This document shows, one piece after another, positions 10,160-21,220 of a stretch of 64,000 nucleotides of DNA; the first letter of the stretch is position 1; the number at the start of each line of letters is the position of its first letter. The DNA is from Sthenelais limicola (lineage: Eukaryota > Annelida > Polychaeta > Phyllodocida > Sigalionidae). Both the position numbers and the translations under genes were made by a program. Location of the stretch: assembly GCA_942159475.1 (NCBI GenBank), contig OW804096.1, positions 136,220,554 through 136,284,553 of the forward strand. The letters run 5' to 3'. The notes beneath the pieces were generated by a model that made no database searches, had not been told where the DNA came from, and saw nothing but the letters and a program-made list of their open reading frames with translations.

Positions 10160-10523
10160 TGGTATGTACCCAGGATCTGTTATTCTGCTTTTACACCAAT
10201 ATGGGTGCAGTTGTCAGAAAATGTACAATTCGTCTCAACATTCCTCTCAAATTCTCCTAAATGTATGAAAGCTGATAAACGTATATTAAACCTGTATAAT
10301 CAGTATAAATCTGTATAAATTTGGTTATTTGAGAGGATTGGTGAAGGCGAATTTTACATTTTCTGGCGATTTCACCCTGGTATGTACCCAGGATCTGTTA
10401 TTCTGCTTTTACACCAATATGGGTGCAGTTGTCAGAAAATGTACAATTCGTCTCAACATTCCTCTCAAATTCTCCTAAATGTATGAAAGCTGATAAACGT
10501 ATATTAAACCTGTATAATCAGTG
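10096..10523. repeat. Near-perfect ~218-bp tandem duplication across family A ends
   Basis: The block from TAAATTTGGTTATTTGAGAG to ACCTGTATAATCAGT occurs at 10096-10304 and again at 10315-10522 with almost no differences. It spans the right end of A5, a short spacer and the left part of A6. The high identity implies a recent event, or a local assembly duplication. Confidence 0.8.
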
Positions 10524-10656
10524 TATAACACCTATGTGATTCATAATGTGTCTGTAATCACTGAGGATAGCATCAAATTGATGTAATGCGATGAATAAAA
10601 TACTTTTAATCAAATGTGTAGAGCTGCCAATTGTACATTTTCTAAAAATCTGACCC
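10421..10656 (+). mobile_element. Family A MITE copy A6
   Basis: 236 bp, left end GGGTGCAGTTGTCAG, right end CTAAAAATCTGACCC. Flanks ATAT and ATAC differ by one base. Its left part is repeated just upstream by the tandem duplication. Confidence 0.7.
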
Positions 10657-10817
10657 ATACACGTTATGCAGTGAAGCCAGTAGTATATGGAGAGTAGGTA
10701 TAGCCGCAGGCAGCACATTACCATTAATCGCTCACTCCCACCAACCCACGTGGGGGCTAGAATACACCCAATTATACATTCATGAATTCATATTTCATCA
10801 AGGACACAATTAACCAG

Positions 10818-11314
10818 GAATTCAACCCAGGAAGAGGAGGAGGAGGAAGAGGAGAAGGAAGAGGAGGAGAAGGAAGAGGAGGAAGAGGAGGAGGAGAAGG
10901 AGGAGGAGAAGGAAGAGAAAGAGGAGGGGGAGAAGGAAGAGGAGGAGGAGGAGGAGGAGAAGGAAGAGGAGGAGGAGGAGAAGGAAGAGGAAGAGGAGGA
11001 GGAGAAGGAAGAGGAGGAGGAGAAGGAAGAGGAGGAGGAGAAGGAAGAGGAGGAGGAGAAGGAAGAGGAGGAGGAGAAGGAAGAGGAGGAAGAGGAGAAG
11101 GAAGAGGAGGAAGAGGCGGAGGAGAAGGAGGAGGAGAAGGAAGAGGAGGAGAAGGAAGAGGAGGAGAAGGAAGTGGAGGAGGAGGAGAAGGAAGTGGAGG
11201 AGGAGGAGGAGGAGAAGGAAGAGGAGGAGGAGGAGGAGGAGGAGGAGAAGGAAGAGGAGGAGGAGGAGAAGGAAGAGGAGGAGGAGAAGGAAGAGGAGGA
11301 GGAAGAGAAATAGT
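10818..11314. repeat. GGA/GAA polypurine tract
   Basis: About 500 bp built from GAAGAGGAGGAG-type blocks of 12 to 18 bp. It is long enough to hold frames on both strands (Gly/Glu/Arg on +, Pro/Leu/Ser on -), which are artefacts of the triplet composition. Confidence 0.93.
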
Positions 11315-11997
11315 GTAGTGTAAGAACATGAGCACTTGTTGGGCCAAGGTTTGAGAGTAAGTAGTATATGAAGAGTAGGCCTCGTCACCGGCAACGCTTA
11401 ACATGGGTTTGGTTCTTTTTATTTAGAATTTTTATACAGCCAATCTTCGGTGAAAATAACAGTTGAACATAAACGGGCATGCACAGAGTACAAATAATCT
11501 TATGAACAAGTTATGTCATGTACCCATGAGGATAATGGGCTCACGGGGGATAATTCAAATTAAAAAAACCATGGTTTTCCGCCCACTGCTGTGTCTAGCT
11601 AGACTATATTTAATGTAAAACTACTCGAGAACAAGTTAATTTAGACAAACATAAATCAAGTAAGGTGACAAAGGTACTATCAAAGATAGGAAAACCTATG
11701 GTTAGTTAGGTGGATTTGATTCGGTTGGTTTGGACAGCTTGAAGATACAGCATGCCCTTGGGTCAATGTGGGTTTTTATGGTAGCGTGAAGATAATGCAT
11801 ACCATTTGTTATTTGGTCAGTTTGTGTGGGTTTTGAGTTGTATTTGGTTTACATTAGGATGAGAATTATTGATATTATTGTGACTGTTGTAGAGATGATA
11901 GAGCAATCTATGTAATTTGCTCGCCAATATCCGGCTTAATACGTTTGACAATTTTCTCTCACAAAAAAAATACTTTTCTCTTGTAAGCAAAGCGATG
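11315..11997. other. No gene recognised
   Basis: Unique sequence between two purine tracts. No family member, RNA or exon could be supported. Confidence 0.4.
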
Positions 11998-12400
11998 AGG
12001 AACAGGAGGAGGAGGAGGAGGGAGGGGGAGGAGGAAGGAGAGGGGAAGGAAAAGGAGGAGGAGCAGGAGTAACAGAAGGGGGAGGAAGAAGAAGAGGAAG
12101 AAAGAAGAGGAATAGGATGAAGGGGAGGGGAAGAAGGAGGATCTGAAGGAAGAGGAGAAGGAGGAGGGCAAGGAAGAGCAAGAGGAGGATAAGGAAGAGG
12201 ATAAGAAGGAACAGGAGGACGAAAAGGAAAAGGAAGAAGAGGAGGAGGGCAAGGAAGAGGAGGAGGAGAAGGAAGAGGAAGAGGAGGAGGAGAGGGAGGA
12301 GGAGGGGGAGGAGGAGGAAGAGGAGGAAGAGGAGAAGGAGGAGGAGGGGGAGGAGGAGGACGAGAAGGAACAGCAGGAGGAAGAGAAATATAAGGAAGAG
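11998..12400. repeat. GGA/GAA polypurine tract
   Basis: About 400 bp of GGAGGA, GGAAGA and AGGGGA words, the third such tract within 5.3 kb. Confidence 0.92.
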
Positions 12401-12609
12401 CAGGACGTTACTATAAATGACAACACCCCCAACCTACGCCCCTCCCCCACCAACTAGCCCCCCCCCCTCCCCCTCCCCCACTAGTCACGCCCATGGGATG
12501 TCCCAGGCCCGGGCTATGGGCGGGTAAAGGCGGGGGGGCGCCTAATCGCACCCTGGAGACCTCCTCCAGGGCTGGTAAAGGGCTTCAACATATTCCTTGT
12601 CTACAAATG

Positions 12610-12815
12610 ACCCACGCTGACTCACGCTATAGCATGCTGGCCTTAACGCTGGCATACAACTCTGACTCTTACTCAAAGGTTTGTCAAGGAATTTGAGAGA
12701 AATTTTTTTATACCAGAAAGCCTGGTTTCCTTTTCCTTTCAGATGGTAGTATACTACACCAGAGCTGAACTAAACAGCCTGGTAAAACATCATACAGCAA
12801 TAGATGTTAGCATAC
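12610..12815 (+). repeat. Family S: single unit and flank, duplicated at 15320-15490
   Basis: Contains ACTCTTACTCAAAGGTTTGT, CCAGAAAGCCTGGTTTCC and GGTAGTATACTAC followed by GAACTAAACAGCCTGGTAAA. The same order occurs at 15340-15470 near the end of the 86-bp array, so a ~200-bp segment brackets the 12.8-15.3 kb region in direct orientation. Confidence 0.7.
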
Positions 12816-14612
12816 GGCAGGGCGGTTTTCTCGTTATTTTCTCATTAAAATGGCGTGGATAAATCCGGTGGTTCACAGCCCCATGTGGTAACTGGAGGAA
12901 TTTTTATTAGCCATGCACCACAGTTTTTTTTTGTGCATGGCCGTTTCTATAGACATCAGCATCCTTCTTGGAGACCCATTTGGCAAAATCTCATGACATG
13001 TGTACATTGCTCATATGAATACACATTCTAAGGGATTGCTAATTTTAGTTAAAAACATTTGAATTAGTATACTACATGTTACTATCATTGGCGCTGACAT
13101 GTTTGATTGAAATTTTAGCACAAATTTGGTGTAATTCAGGGCGTTTTTGTAGGAAAATATACACATTCTTTAAAGCAATGTTGTACGATTTTCATGAGAT
13201 TTGACTTGGGAAATCAGGCCACACATGCCCATCTCATCTTGCCAAGCCTTCTCCCCCCCCCCATTGGTTTATGGCCTTTTACGACCCTCCCAGTGTTGGA
13301 TATCTCCATTAGTCAGTTTTAATTTTTGGCTAAATCTTGAACAAAACCAATCAAAATGGTTCGAGATGCATTGTGCTTAAACTCCTGAATATTTTAGTGC
13401 TTTTTCCATTGTTGTAGCTCATATATAAGATTATTTATAAACATGTTTTGAATAATACAAATGGTCATAGATAGAGAACCACTGCTGATCACAGTGCCTT
13501 CCCAGAAGTCTCTACCTCTCCATGCCCTTTATGATATTTTATGACCCTCATGTGTTCTCTCTCAGTTCCCCCTTTCTATCTGGTAATCTGATTAGCTGTT
13601 GTTGAGCTGTTCCACTCTATCATTATTTTTTTTAAAAAATTCTATGAATACTCTGGGAATTCCTGTGTAAATGGGTTGTGTCAAACTTAACAAGAATTTG
13701 GGTCTTTGATTGGTAATTCTACGTCCATTATTGGGGATTTAAGAGTAAAAACTAAAATCTAATGTTATAAAATCTAATGTTTGTTGTCTCTCATCTCATG
13801 ACACTTGACAATTTAAATATTTGTATTCAGCTAATTAAGACTTAGACTTCTCAGTTGTATAGCTGTACATCTAAAGCAATCGAGAAATTAGAAATATTAG
13901 GGGAAAAGGTAACCAGATAGGAATCAAAATCAGCTCACATTTAACTGGTCTACCTTTGACCAACGAGTTTGGAACAGGCCTGTTCCAAACTCGTTGCTTT
14001 GACATAAGGTAAAAACATACAGAACAATCTAAATTCTAACTGTACTCAATGCAGTTACTGGTGTTTAAACTCATAATCATGGTAGTCCAACCAATAAGCA
14101 AGAAAGGTTCGAATAGAATACTTTACATTCAAAAAGAAAGGGACTGACATCTAGCAGTTTGTCAAAGAAAGTTGTTTTTAAAAAATAAAGTGAGTAAATG
14201 ACTAAGCTTAAAAGAATAGACCTCCTGTATGCTAGGATTACATTATGTCCTTGTCAAATTGGAAATGAAATTCCAACAGAAAGAAACAAATGCAGGTTTA
14301 ACCTCCAGGATGGAAATGAGTGACATTTTTATTGTTGAGTAATACATGAGTGATGATAGGGATGAAGAATGATTGTCTGCAAGGAGTGGTGGTCAACCCT
14401 AATGACTCACTGGAGGGGTGGTCAACCTTGATTGCTCAATTTGTATTTTATTGCCTTGATAGTGAAACCGCCCTTTGTATGCTAAAAGCCTTAGATGCCG
14501 CCAAACATGGCCTAGAACAAAGACACTACAGTAATCATAGAAGCACTCCTACGTCGTGCTTCTATTCTCTGTAGTGCATTGATCTAGGCCTGCTCGGCTG
14601 CATCTAAGTCTT
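12816..14612. other. Unique DNA between duplicated family S flanks; no gene
   Basis: AT-rich, no coding signal. Contains a 36-bp perfect palindrome (13961-13996). A short frame at 14350-14574 has no recognisable family. Because direct repeats bound it, it may be the interior of a larger element; no transposase, helicase or reverse transcriptase motif was seen. Confidence 0.4.
13961..13996. repeat. 36-bp perfect palindrome without spacer
   Basis: CAACGAGTTTGGAACAGG is followed directly by its exact reverse complement. There are no mismatches and no loop; the symmetry stops at 13960/13997. Confidence 0.95.
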
Positions 14613-15310
14613 AAGTAGTATACTACCCCAGGAGTCAGTGTAAGACCAGCTATAGGGGCTTAACTAAACAGCGTGGTAAAACATTATACAATAGATGGTA
14701 GTATACTACCCCAGGAGTTAGTGGAAGACCAGCTATAGCAGCTGAACTAGACAGCCTGGTAAAACATCATACAGCAATAGATGGTAGTATACTACCCTAG
14801 GAGTTAGTGGAAGACCAAATATAGGAGCTGAACTAAACAGCGTGGTAAAACATCATACAACAATAGATGGTAGTATACTACCCCAGGAGTTAATGGAAGA
14901 CCAGCTATAGGTGCTGAACTAAACAGCCTGATAAAACATCATACAACAACTGATGGTAGTATACTACCCCAGGAGTTAGTGGAAGACCAAATATAGGAGC
15001 TGAACTAAACAGCCTGGTAAAACATCATACAACAATAGATGGTAGCATACTACCCAGGAGTTAGTGGAAGACCAGTTATAGGAGCTGAACTAAACAGCCT
15101 GGTATAACACCATACAGCAATAGATGGTAGTATACTACCCCAGGAGTAGGTGGAAGACCAAATATAGGAGCTGCACTAAACAACCTGGTAAACCATCATA
15201 CAACAATAGATGGTAGTATACTACCCAGGAGTTAGTGGAAGACCAACTATAGGAGCTGCACTAAATGGCCTGGCAAAACATCATACAATGATATATATGG
15301 TAGTATACTA
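14613..15310 (+). repeat. 86-bp tandem array (family S)
   Basis: Nine units start near 14613, 14697, 14782, 14868, 14953, 15040, 15125, 15211 and 15298. Each has the palindrome GGTAGTATACTACC, then AGGAGTTAGTGGAAGACC, GAACTAAACAGCCTGGTAAA and CATCATACAACAATAGATG. Units differ by a few substitutions. Confidence 0.9.
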
Positions 15311-15314
15311 CCAT

Positions 15315-15490
15315 AGCAGTTAGTCCTTTGTCGCACGCTAGCACTTTGGGATACAACTGTGGCTCTTACTAAAAGGTTTGTCCAGGAATTTGAGAGAAAT
15401 GGGGTTTATTCCAGAAAGCCTGGTTTCCTCTTGCAATTACATGGTAGTATACTACACCAGCAGCAAGTGGAAGACCAGCTGTAAGAGCTG
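15315..15490 (+). repeat. Direct copy of the 12610-12815 flank
   Basis: TCTTACTAAAAGGTTTGTCC, CCAGAAAGCCTGGTTTCCTC and GGTAGTATACTACACCAG match the 12.6-12.8 kb segment with scattered substitutions. Confidence 0.7.
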
Positions 15491-15752
15491 TGAAAAGTTT
15501 ACACAAATCTTCCTTTAATTCAGTTTGAATTTAATCAATTAAATCGCATTTCGGCGAGTTTGCCTTTATCAGTCAGTGGGAGACCAGCTATAAGAACTGA
15601 ACATATTTTTTTTAAATTTCAATTTCAAATTTTATATTTTTGAAAAGTTGACACGAATCTTCCTTCAGGTCAGTTCAGTTTGAATTTAATCAATTAAATC
15701 GCTGCGTGCAGAGAATAATCGTAAGCGTTTCGGCGATTTTGCCTTGGTCAGA
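15490..15752 (+). repeat. Two-copy direct repeat
   Basis: GAATCTTCCTT...CAGTTTGAATTTAATCAATT...AAATCGC...TTTCGGCGA occurs at 15492-15572 and again at 15641-15752, with the 86-bp unit fragment GAGACCAGCTATAAGAACTG between them. Confidence 0.7.
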
Positions 15753-15927
15753 GATTGATATTGATATGGTGCAAGTATGTATATCTGATTGTCCATTGTA
15801 CCCCGGGGGGTTGGAGAATCATCAGATGTACCCTCTACCCTCGCCCCTACACGACCTGCACAACCTAACCACATCAATTCTACCCAGTATTGGAACAGAA
15901 ATCTCTTCAGATGGTCTAAGAGGGCGG

Positions 15928-15968
15928 TGTGTGTGTGTGGGAGGGGGGGGGGGGCGGGGGGCGCAGGG
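15928..15968. repeat. GT run followed by poly-G
   Basis: A (GT)n run leads into G-runs broken by single C and A bases. Low complexity; the frames across it are not supported as coding. Confidence 0.85.
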
Positions 15969-16027
15969 GGGATATCCCATCAAAAGTAAGAAATAACACA
16001 TTTAGAATCATATATTTTAGATGCGCG

Positions 16028-16290
16028 GAATATGAATTTTATTTTGAATTTTTATAAATTTTATTTTGAATTTTCATGAATTTTATTTTGAATTTCTATG
16101 GAATTTAATTTGAATTTCTATGAAATGTATTTTGAATTTCTATGAATTCTATTTTGAATTTCTATGAATTCTATTTTGAATTCCTATGGAATTTAATTCG
16201 AATTTTTATGGCATTTATTTTGAAGTTCTATGGAATATATATGTTGAATTTATTTGAAAATTAGTTTGAGTTTCTATAAAATCTATTACC
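16028..16290. repeat. ~20-bp AT-rich tandem repeat
   Basis: About twelve diverged copies of a unit like TTTTGAATTTCTATGAATT. Units vary in length from 19 to 22 bp. Confidence 0.85.
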
Positions 16291-16689
16291 ATGCCATGTC
16301 TTATATCGGGGCATGGTACCAGGGAGCTCAAGTGGCGGTGAGCGATATAAGGGGTAGGAAGGATTTATGCCAGTAAACCTTTTATGGCGATTTTTTATTT
16401 CTGGTCAGTACATGTGTGCACTCGCGCGCGTCAAACCCTGTAATAAATCATGCAATAAATGGCGGTCGCCATGACACTTGAGATCCATGAACAAGAACGG
16501 GACATAACTAAAAGAAACACTCTAATGACATTTATAATGAGTAAATTTATTAATCAATTAATTATATGGTACAGTAGAGAACCAATTAACATAACACAGC
16601 CTGTAATGCCACAACAAAAAGGCAATAGCCAAGAGTATGAAAGAATAAAATGAAAAGAACCATGTGTTATGTTGTCATGACCTGATGTG
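16291..16689. other. No gene recognised
   Basis: Unique sequence with a short family O-like word (GGCGGTGAGCGATATAAG, 16334-16351). Frames here are short and without recognisable families. Confidence 0.35.
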
Positions 16690-16693
16690 TTAA

Positions 16694-16888
16694 GGGTGGT
16701 CTCCACTGGCTGCGGTAATCTCTGCGACAAGCCTTGCGATGGTGTTGTGCTGGTTCTGTAGGAGAGGAGTGATGAGGTCCTGCCTACATGGATCCCTGGC
16801 CATATAGGCAGGACCTCGCTACTTCTCACCATCACAACACCATTGCAAGGCTTGCCGCAGAGCTTACCGCAGCCAGTGGAGACCACCC
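16694..16888. mobile_element. TTAA-flanked foldback MITE
   Basis: 195 bp that is almost wholly an inverted repeat: GGGTGGTCTCCACTGGCTGC on the left and its complement on the right, with arms of about 90 bp pairing through AGGTCCTGCCTA and a loop of about 14 bases. It is flanked by TTAA on both sides (16690-16693, 16889-16892). TTAA duplication is the signature of piggyBac- and Kolobok-type mobilisation; which one is not determined. Confidence 0.85.
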
Positions 16889-17056
16889 TTAACCCTCTGT
16901 AAGACTTGAATAATTTATCTTGTTATATATTTTCGTAGAAAAAGAGGAAAGGAGTGGTCGGAAGAGCTGCTACAGAAACTACCTCCTTTTTCAACTGGTT
17001 GTTAGCAACAGATATATGATGTAAAGATTGAGGAAATAAAGATTAATAAAAGACAA

Positions 17057-17392
17057 TAGGGAATTTGCATAGCCGCCATTTTGAATCTTGATTCGCATGG
17101 AATTATGGGACTAATGGTATAGTCTAAAATCTATAGAAAACATGCCATGTTCTGCATGGAATATTTATTGGTGCTCTAATGTCAATATCCATGTGTTATA
17201 CATGTTTCCATAACACAAGTCCCCATCTTTCCCATCATGCATTTGGTTTTCATAGCTCATTTATACAGGCTAAGATGTTGGTAAAACATTCTTTCAATTT
17301 TCGATAAAAATGTTGCTAAATATTTATGTCAGATTTCAACAGAATCCATCCCAGGATGCACTGTAACGGTAGTGGCACATGCAACTCCCCTA
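17057..17392 (-). mobile_element. Family C MITE copy C3
   Basis: Begins TAGGGAATTTGCATAGCCGC and ends GCACATGCAACTCCCCTA, TA at both borders. Reverse orientation relative to C1. About 336 bp, noncoding. Confidence 0.85.
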
Positions 17393-17499
17393 TTAATATA
17401 CAAAAACAATGATAGCAGCAGTAAAGACCTTACATGGTCTAGTGGGTATTAGATGCAACTTACTAAAAATGAACTTCCCCACTACTCTGAAGCACTCCA

Positions 17500-17723
17500 G
17501 GGTCAGATCGTCAGAAAATGTACAATTCACCTTCACCAATTCTCTCAAATAACTCAAATTTAAGAAGAACATCAGGTTCAAAATTCAGTTCAACATAACC
17601 AGACAGATGTATTGAATGAATATAATACAGAATACACTAGTAGTTATCATTTTTCACTCTAATTTAGCAGAATTTGATGGATCGGTATAACTGTAGATTG
17701 TGCATTTTCTGAAAATCTGACCC
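17500..17723 (+). mobile_element. Family A MITE copy A7
   Basis: 224 bp, ends GGGTCAGATCGTCAG and CTGAAAATCTGACCC, perfect TCCA duplication (17496-17499, 17724-17727). Same internal subfamily as A2 (ACCAGACAGATGTATTGAAT). Confidence 0.9.
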
Positions 17724-17988
17724 TCCAAGCCCTTTCAGCCCACCTCAGTCCTACACTCTATACAAGATGGGCGCACCCAAGAGAAGATCTAACCCTGATA
17801 TCCCCTTCCAATATAATGGGTTTGCCCTATATACCTAGAGTGTAACAGGAGGAGTGGGTCCCATTGGGACTTGCCGTATAACATATCAGTCCCATCACAT
17901 GGCACGCAGAGAAATGTACTTAAGGTGACTCTCTCTCTGCCACCTAACAAACTGGACGTGGGAATATTTTTTCTGATTCAGAATATGT

Positions 17989-18223
17989 GGGTCAGATTTT
18001 CAGAAAATGTACAATTCGCCTTCTACAATCCTCTCAAATAATCCACATTTAAGACAAAAATTAGCTTTAAAATGCAGTTTAACATAACAGAACTGATACT
18101 TTAAATCAATGCGACACCAAATATACTCAGATATACCCGGTATTCATCATTTTTCACCCTAATCTACCAGAAGTTCCTAAATGTGTAGAGCTGCCAATTG
18201 TACATTTTCTGAAGATCTGACCC
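17989..18223 (+). mobile_element. Family A MITE copy A8
   Basis: 235 bp, ends GGGTCAGATTTTCAG and CTGAAGATCTGACCC, perfect ATGT duplication (17985-17988, 18224-18227). Subfamily with ACAGAACTGATACTTTAAAT core. Confidence 0.9.
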
Positions 18224-18289
18224 ATGTATACTAATTCTAGCTCTGTAGTATTGTGTGTTATAGTATGTGCTGACATAGATGGGGTTTTA

Positions 18290-18402
18290 CTTTTAGCGTT
18301 TATATGATCCTCCTATAGTCTCTATATTTATAGAACTTTTGTCAGGATCCCTGAGAAATATATTTAATGTGACCTGAATAAAGTTAATTTAAAAAAAAAA
18401 GA
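18290..18402 (+). mobile_element. Possible retroposon 3' end
   Basis: GACCTGAATAAAGTTAATTT followed by ten A bases resembles an AATAAA-type 3' end with a poly-A tail. No coding body was recognised upstream, so it is a weak call. Confidence 0.3.
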
Positions 18403-18569
18403 TTTATGTTAATCAAGATGCGGAGTTGTGGTAACAATTCAGTTTCTGCCACCTCCCGCCTCTATTTATGCCGATAAGGATAGTGATATATTGTTTTATC
18501 ACAATTTATATTCAGATATTAATATTTTTTTAATTAGTGAATGATTGTGTACATTTGATTAAACTAGTT

Positions 18570-18740
18570 ATCAATATGCTAATTAATAAAGACTTGGAGG
18601 TCGAATCGGCTGAAGGAGCATGAGGGGCAGTGAGCGATAATAAGTGAAACAACCACAGCAAAACATTTCAGCGGGTCACCGAAATAGAAGCGTGGGTGTT
18701 TATCAAGCCCTGCCGCAAATACCACCGAGCGAAATCATAG
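18570..18740 (+). repeat. Family O dispersed repeat, copy 1
   Basis: About 171 bp from CAATATGCTAATTAATAAAG through GGTCACCGAAATAGAAGCG and GTTTATCAAGCCCTGCCGC to GAAATCAT. A near-identical copy lies inverted at 23957-24128 and a fragment at 27674-27733. No terminal inverted repeats or tRNA boxes were seen. Confidence 0.8.
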
Positions 18741-18756
18741 TTAATAGTGCATAAAA

Positions 18757-18830
18757 ACCATACGGGTTAGGCCATCAGAAGAAGTACAATCGGCAGTTAA
18801 ACACATTACGTAAAACACAATTCAGGACTC
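18757..18830 (-). mobile_element. Degenerate family A fragment
   Basis: GGGTTAGGCCATCAGAAGAA then GTACAATCGGCAG match the left end of a reversed family A element; the rest is lost. Confidence 0.45.
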
Positions 18831-18868
18831 ACCACAGTTAATATACATTATATTTCAGAAACATATAA

Positions 18869-19109
18869 GGGTCAGATTTTCAGAAAATGTACAATTCACC
18901 TTCACCAATCCTCTCAAATAACCCAAATTTCAGACGAAAATAAAGCTCAAAACTTAGACAGTTCAACCTACCGTAACAGATTGCTAGAATCAATGCAATG
19001 CCGAATATACTCGAATTTACCTAGTATTGTCCAAATTGCAGCCTATAATTGTGCAGAATTTACTAAATGTGTAGAGCTGTCAATCGTACATTTTCTGAAA
19101 ATCTGACCC
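18869..19109 (+). mobile_element. Family A MITE copy A9
   Basis: 241 bp, ends GGGTCAGATTTTCAG and CTGAAAATCTGACCC; flanks ATAA and TTAA differ by one base. Subfamily with AACAGATTGCTAGAATCAAT core. Confidence 0.85.
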
Positions 19110-19440
19110 TTAAGGTTACATATTTATAAGCGCCAATCTTAAATATCATTATTATCATATCTATTCCAATAGTATTTTACCATCTTAACATCTGAATATG
19201 TAAACGAGTTTATCCTATCTCGTGTTAAAACAAGATGGAAATGGGCGATAATTCAGCGTTCCATGCTTATTTTTTCAGGGCCGCATATCAGTCATGATAT
19301 CTGCATATTGCCGATATCATCGCTAGATATGAATACCTCCGCCATGACGGTACATTTAGACCAGTATTTTTAATCTGGGTACATTCATTACATTACCCAT
19401 TCACGTTCTGATATGATAGCGAGTATTAGTTTCAAAATAG
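19110..19440. other. No gene recognised
   Basis: Unique AT-rich sequence with short ATATC/GATAT-type inverted words near 19290-19325. Nothing supported. Confidence 0.4.
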
Positions 19441-19985
19441 CATCGGGGGGAAAGGGGAGGGAGAGGGGAGAGGAGAGGGGAGGGAGAGGGAGAGCGGAGG
19501 GAGAGGAAGAGGGAGAGGGGAGGAGGGGTAATGGGTAGAGGGTGAGGAGAGATAGAGGAAAACAGAGGAGAGGGGAAAGGGGAGGAGAGAGGAGGGGGGA
19601 AGAGAGGAAAACAGAGGAGAGGGGAAAAGGGAGGAGAGAGGAGGGGGGGAGAGAAGAGAGGGAAGGGGAGGATGTAAGACGGGGGAGAGAATAGACAGGA
19701 GGGGAGAAGAGGGGTGGAGAGAGGATGGAAGACAGTTCTAAGGGGAGGAGAGAAGAGAATAGGGGGAGGAGAGAGAACGAGAAGCAGAAGAGAGGGGAGG
19801 GCAAAGGAGAGGAGAAAGAATGATAGATCGGATATACAGACAAAAACAAGATGAGAGACGAGAGAAACGGAGAGAGGCAAGAGGAGGAATGGAGAGAGAC
19901 TGAGAAATAGAGGAGACACAGCTATAGGGGAGGTAGGCACAGAGAGAGAGAGAAAAAGAGAATGAGAGAGATAGAGAAAGAGAGG
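19441..19985. repeat. GA-rich tract
   Basis: Purine-rich GAGGGGAGAGG-type repeat, including two copies of a ~55-bp block containing GGAAAACAGAGGAGAGGGG (19557-19576 and 19606-19625). Frames on the - strand are low complexity. Confidence 0.9.
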
Positions 19986-20230
19986 GAAAATGTATTTAAT
20001 AGGACTCCAAGGGGCTGCGAATATTCACACATTTGAATAAAAAAGATTGATATAATTTCCTCCCTATTTAGTAGCCATATGAAAGGGAAAGCATTTATCT
20101 TCATGAAATCAATGGGTTCCTGTCCCGTGGTGAGATTAATATGTAAGATAAGGGAAGCAACTAATTAGAAAAAAGCCTCATCACTGAGTTAATGGCCACT
20201 TGTTCATGGAGGATGTGAATAGATGTAACA

Positions 20231-21048
20231 GATAGGCACATGTACACTGTTAGACCATGGTAGATGTACACTGTTAGACCGTGGTAGATGTACACTGTTA
20301 GACCGTACACTGTTAGACCATGGCAGATGTACACTGTTAGACCGTGGCACATGTACACTGTTAGACCATGGCAGATGTACACTGTTAGACCATGGCAGAT
20401 GTACACTGTTAGACCATGGCAGATGTACACTGTTAGACCGTGGCAGATGTACTCTGTTAGACCATGGTGGATGTACACTGTTAGACCATGGCACATGTAC
20501 ACTGTTAGACCATGGCACATGTACACTGTTAGACCATGGCAGATGTACACTGTTAGACCATGGCACATGTACACTGTTAGACCGTGGCACATGTACACTG
20601 TTAGACCATGGCAGACGTACACTGTTAGACCATGGCAGATGTACACTGTTAGACCATGGCAGACGTACACTGTTAGACCATGGCAGATGTACACTGTTAG
20701 ACCATGGCAGACGTACACTGTCAGACCATGGCACATGTACACTGTTAGACCGTGGCAGACGTACACTGTTAGACCATGGCACATGTACACTGTTAGACCA
20801 TGGCACATGTACACTGTAAGACCGTGGCAGATGTACACTGTTAGACCGTGGCACATGTACACTGTTAGACCGTGGCAGACGTACACTGTTAGACCATGGC
20901 AGACGTACACTGTTAGACCATGGTGGATGTACACTGTTAGACCGTGGCACATGTACACTGTCAGACCGTGGCAGACGTACACTGTTAGACCGTGGCACAT
21001 GTACACTGTTAGACCATGGCAGACGTACACTGTTAGACCATGACAGAT
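20231..21048. repeat. 24-bp minisatellite array (family F)
   Basis: About 34 units of TGTACACTGTTAGACCATGG plus four variable bases. Variation is restricted to a few positions: CCATGG or CCGTGG, and CAGATG, CACATG or CAGACG. Because 24 is divisible by 3 and the unit lacks stops, open frames exist on both strands (repeat CHGLTVYM on -, MYTVRPWQ on +). Frames open on both strands point to a satellite, not a gene. One unit is shortened near 20300-20316. Confidence 0.95.
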
Positions 21049-21083
21049 AGCAACCAGTGAAGTTGTATTGTTTTCAATTTCGT

Positions 21084-21220
21084 TTAAAGCTGCACTCTCA
21101 GCTAACATTGGTAAAAACCGCAAGATTTTGTTCATTTCTTTTCCACCTCATCTATAAGTCATTGGACCAAAATGTTGTGGATTTTGTCTGGTTGTTTTTA
21201 CTACGGGGCTTCATAAACGT
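21084..21220 (+). repeat. Family P dispersed repeat, copy 1
   Basis: Starts TTAAAGCTGCACTCTCAGCT and continues through AACATTGGTAAAAACCGCAA and GTCTGGTTGTTTTT. A diverged copy is at 27478-27630. A TTAAAGCTGCACTCTCA start suggests a DNA transposon end; superfamily not assigned. Confidence 0.6.

Noticed and set aside
10772..11404. Pro-rich or Gly/Glu-rich proteins on the GGA tract
   Set aside because: Composition is fully explained by GGA/GAA repeats; frames are open on both strands.
20161..21135. 324- and 251-codon frames on opposite strands at the 24-bp array
   Set aside because: Open frames on both strands of the same minisatellite are the result of a 24-bp stop-free unit, not coding constraint.
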